Source: Propionibacteriaceae bacterium UBA5174 (GTDB lineage Bacteria; Actinomycetota; Actinomycetes; Propionibacteriales; Propionibacteriaceae). Taken from it: a stretch of 6,824 bases of DNA. Made by a program: the position numbers and the translations under genes. The DNA is taken from the NCBI GenBank assembly GCA_002413345.1, contig DHWU01000048.1:11789-18612 (forward strand), read 5' to 3'. Every line of letters begins with the position of its first letter. Position 1 is the stretch's first letter. This document shows, in pieces, positions 6,073 through 6,824 of this stretch. The notes beneath the pieces are model-generated. The model searched no databases, was not told where the DNA came from, and was given only the letters and a program-made list of their open reading frames with translations.

Positions 6073-6824
6073 TCAGGAACTCTGCCCCAACTCGGCCGTC
6101 GGTGAATCAGGCACAGTCGATTTCGGCTGGCCGGTGAAGCTGAAGACCTGCTCAGAGCCCTCCTCAGCGACATCAACCACGACGATTTCGCCAGATCCGA
6201 CCTCGCCAAAGAGAATCTTCTCGGCCAACAGATCTTCAATATCGCGCTGAATGGCCCTCCGCAACGGACGCGCACCGAGCACCGGATCGAAACCGCGCTT
6301 GGCAATCAACGCCTTCGCCGCCGTGGTGAGTTCAATCCCCATATCCCGATCCCGCAACCGCACCTCAATCTCGGCAACCATCAGATCGACGATGCGCTCA
6401 ATATCTTCGTTGGTGAGCTGATGGAAGACCACGATTTCGTCCACCCGGTTGAGGAACTCAGGACGGAAGTGCTGCTTCAACTCGTCGGATACCTTGGCTT
6501 TCATCTTCTCGTAGCTGCTGGCCTCATCGGAGCTTTGACTAAAGCCCAGGTTCACCGACTTCGAAATGTCACGGGTACCGAGGTTCGTCGTCATCACGAT
6601 CACGGTGTTCTTAAAGTCGACCACCCGGCCTTGAGCATCGGTGAGCCGGCCCTCGTCCAGAATCTGCAACAACGAGTTGAAGATATCGGGATGCGCCTTT
6701 TCAATCTCGTCGAAGAGCACCACGCTGAACGGCTTACGTCGCACCTTCTCGGTAAGCTGCCCACCCTCTTCGTAACCCACGTAGCCGGGCGGTGAACCAA
6801 ACATCCGCGAGGCCGTGTGCTTCT
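6073..6824 (-). CDS. clpC: ATP-dependent Clp protease ATP-binding subunit ClpC, C-terminal part (cut by right edge)
   Basis: AAA+ unfoldase that feeds substrates to the ClpP peptidase in the cytoplasm; it is a central quality-control protease in actinobacteria. The visible 249 residues cover part of the second ATPase module and the C-terminus. In order they show KHTASRMFGSPPGYVGYEEG (the D2 pore loop, GYVG), Walker B VVLFDEIEKAHPD, sensor 1 VIVMTTN, the arginine-finger region FRPEFLNRVDEIV, and sensor 2 GARPLRRAIQ. A short Ser/Pro-rich tail ends in ELGQSS. The reading frame is open through the right edge; the methionine at 6804-6802 is internal, where most homologues have leucine or another hydrophobic residue, and is not a start. 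About 590 N-terminal residues (N domain, D1, middle domain) lie outside. ClpC is favoured over ClpB because the D2 sequence and short tail are ClpC-like, although the distinguishing middle domain is not visible. Confidence 0.95.
   Translation of the reverse strand, partial: KHTASRMFGSPPGYVGYEEGGQLTEKVRRKPFSVVLFDEIEKAHPDIFNSLLQILDEGRLTDAQGRVVDFKNTVIVMTTNLGTRDISKSVNLGFSQSSDEASSYEKMKAKVSDELKQHFRPEFLNRVDEIVVFHQLTNEDIERIVDLMVAEIEVRLRDRDMGIELTTAAKALIAKRGFDPVLGARPLRRAIQRDIEDLLAEKILFGEVGSGEIVVVDVAEEGSEQVFSFTGQPKSTVPDSPTAELGQSS

Overview
The window is a stretch of ordinary chromosomal housekeeping DNA from an actinobacterium (Actinomycetota). The evidence is moderately high GC (judged by eye, roughly 60%), a ClpC-type unfoldase near radA, a CPBP protein with the actinobacterial RGSYHLYQG signature, an actinobacterial-style DUF4190 protein, and -10 elements of the TANNNT type placed exactly where leaderless transcripts would start. 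I cannot resolve the genus. There are no RNA genes, CRISPR arrays, insertion sequences or phage genes, and no gap without a gene exceeds about 130 bases.

Layout, left to right. (1) Positions 1-590, minus strand: N-terminal part of aspartate-semialdehyde dehydrogenase (asd), cut by the window edge. (2) 707-1486 and 1479-2300, minus strand: a two-gene unit in which a TIM-barrel sugar-phosphate-isomerase-like protein is followed, with an 8-base ATGAGTGA overlap, by a CPBP-family membrane protein. (3) A 94-base divergent intergenic region. (4) 2395-3030 and 3082-4482, plus strand: a VOC/glyoxalase-like protein and then the DNA-repair ATPase RadA. (5) 4543-5187, minus strand and convergent with radA: a single-pass membrane protein with a four-cysteine extracytoplasmic domain. 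(6) A 128-base divergent intergenic region. (7) 5316-6017, plus strand: a proline/tyrosine-rich DUF4190 membrane protein. (8) A perfect 17-bp inverted repeat at 6020-6059 that probably terminates transcription from both sides. (9) 6073-6824, minus strand: the C-terminal third of ClpC, cut by the right edge.

The genes do not form one pathway. asd belongs to the aspartate amino-acid/diaminopimelate pathway, radA to recombinational repair and clpC to protein quality control with ClpP. The order radA, membrane protein (reverse strand), clpC (reverse strand) resembles a reduced version of the mycobacterial radA-disA-Rv3587c-...-clpC1 region, but the c-di-AMP synthase gene disA is not next to radA here. 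I found no previously undescribed system. The observations most worth checking are the repeated -10 motif at leaderless spacing, the missing disA, the variant active-site motif in the CPBP protein and the coupled isomerase-CPBP pair.
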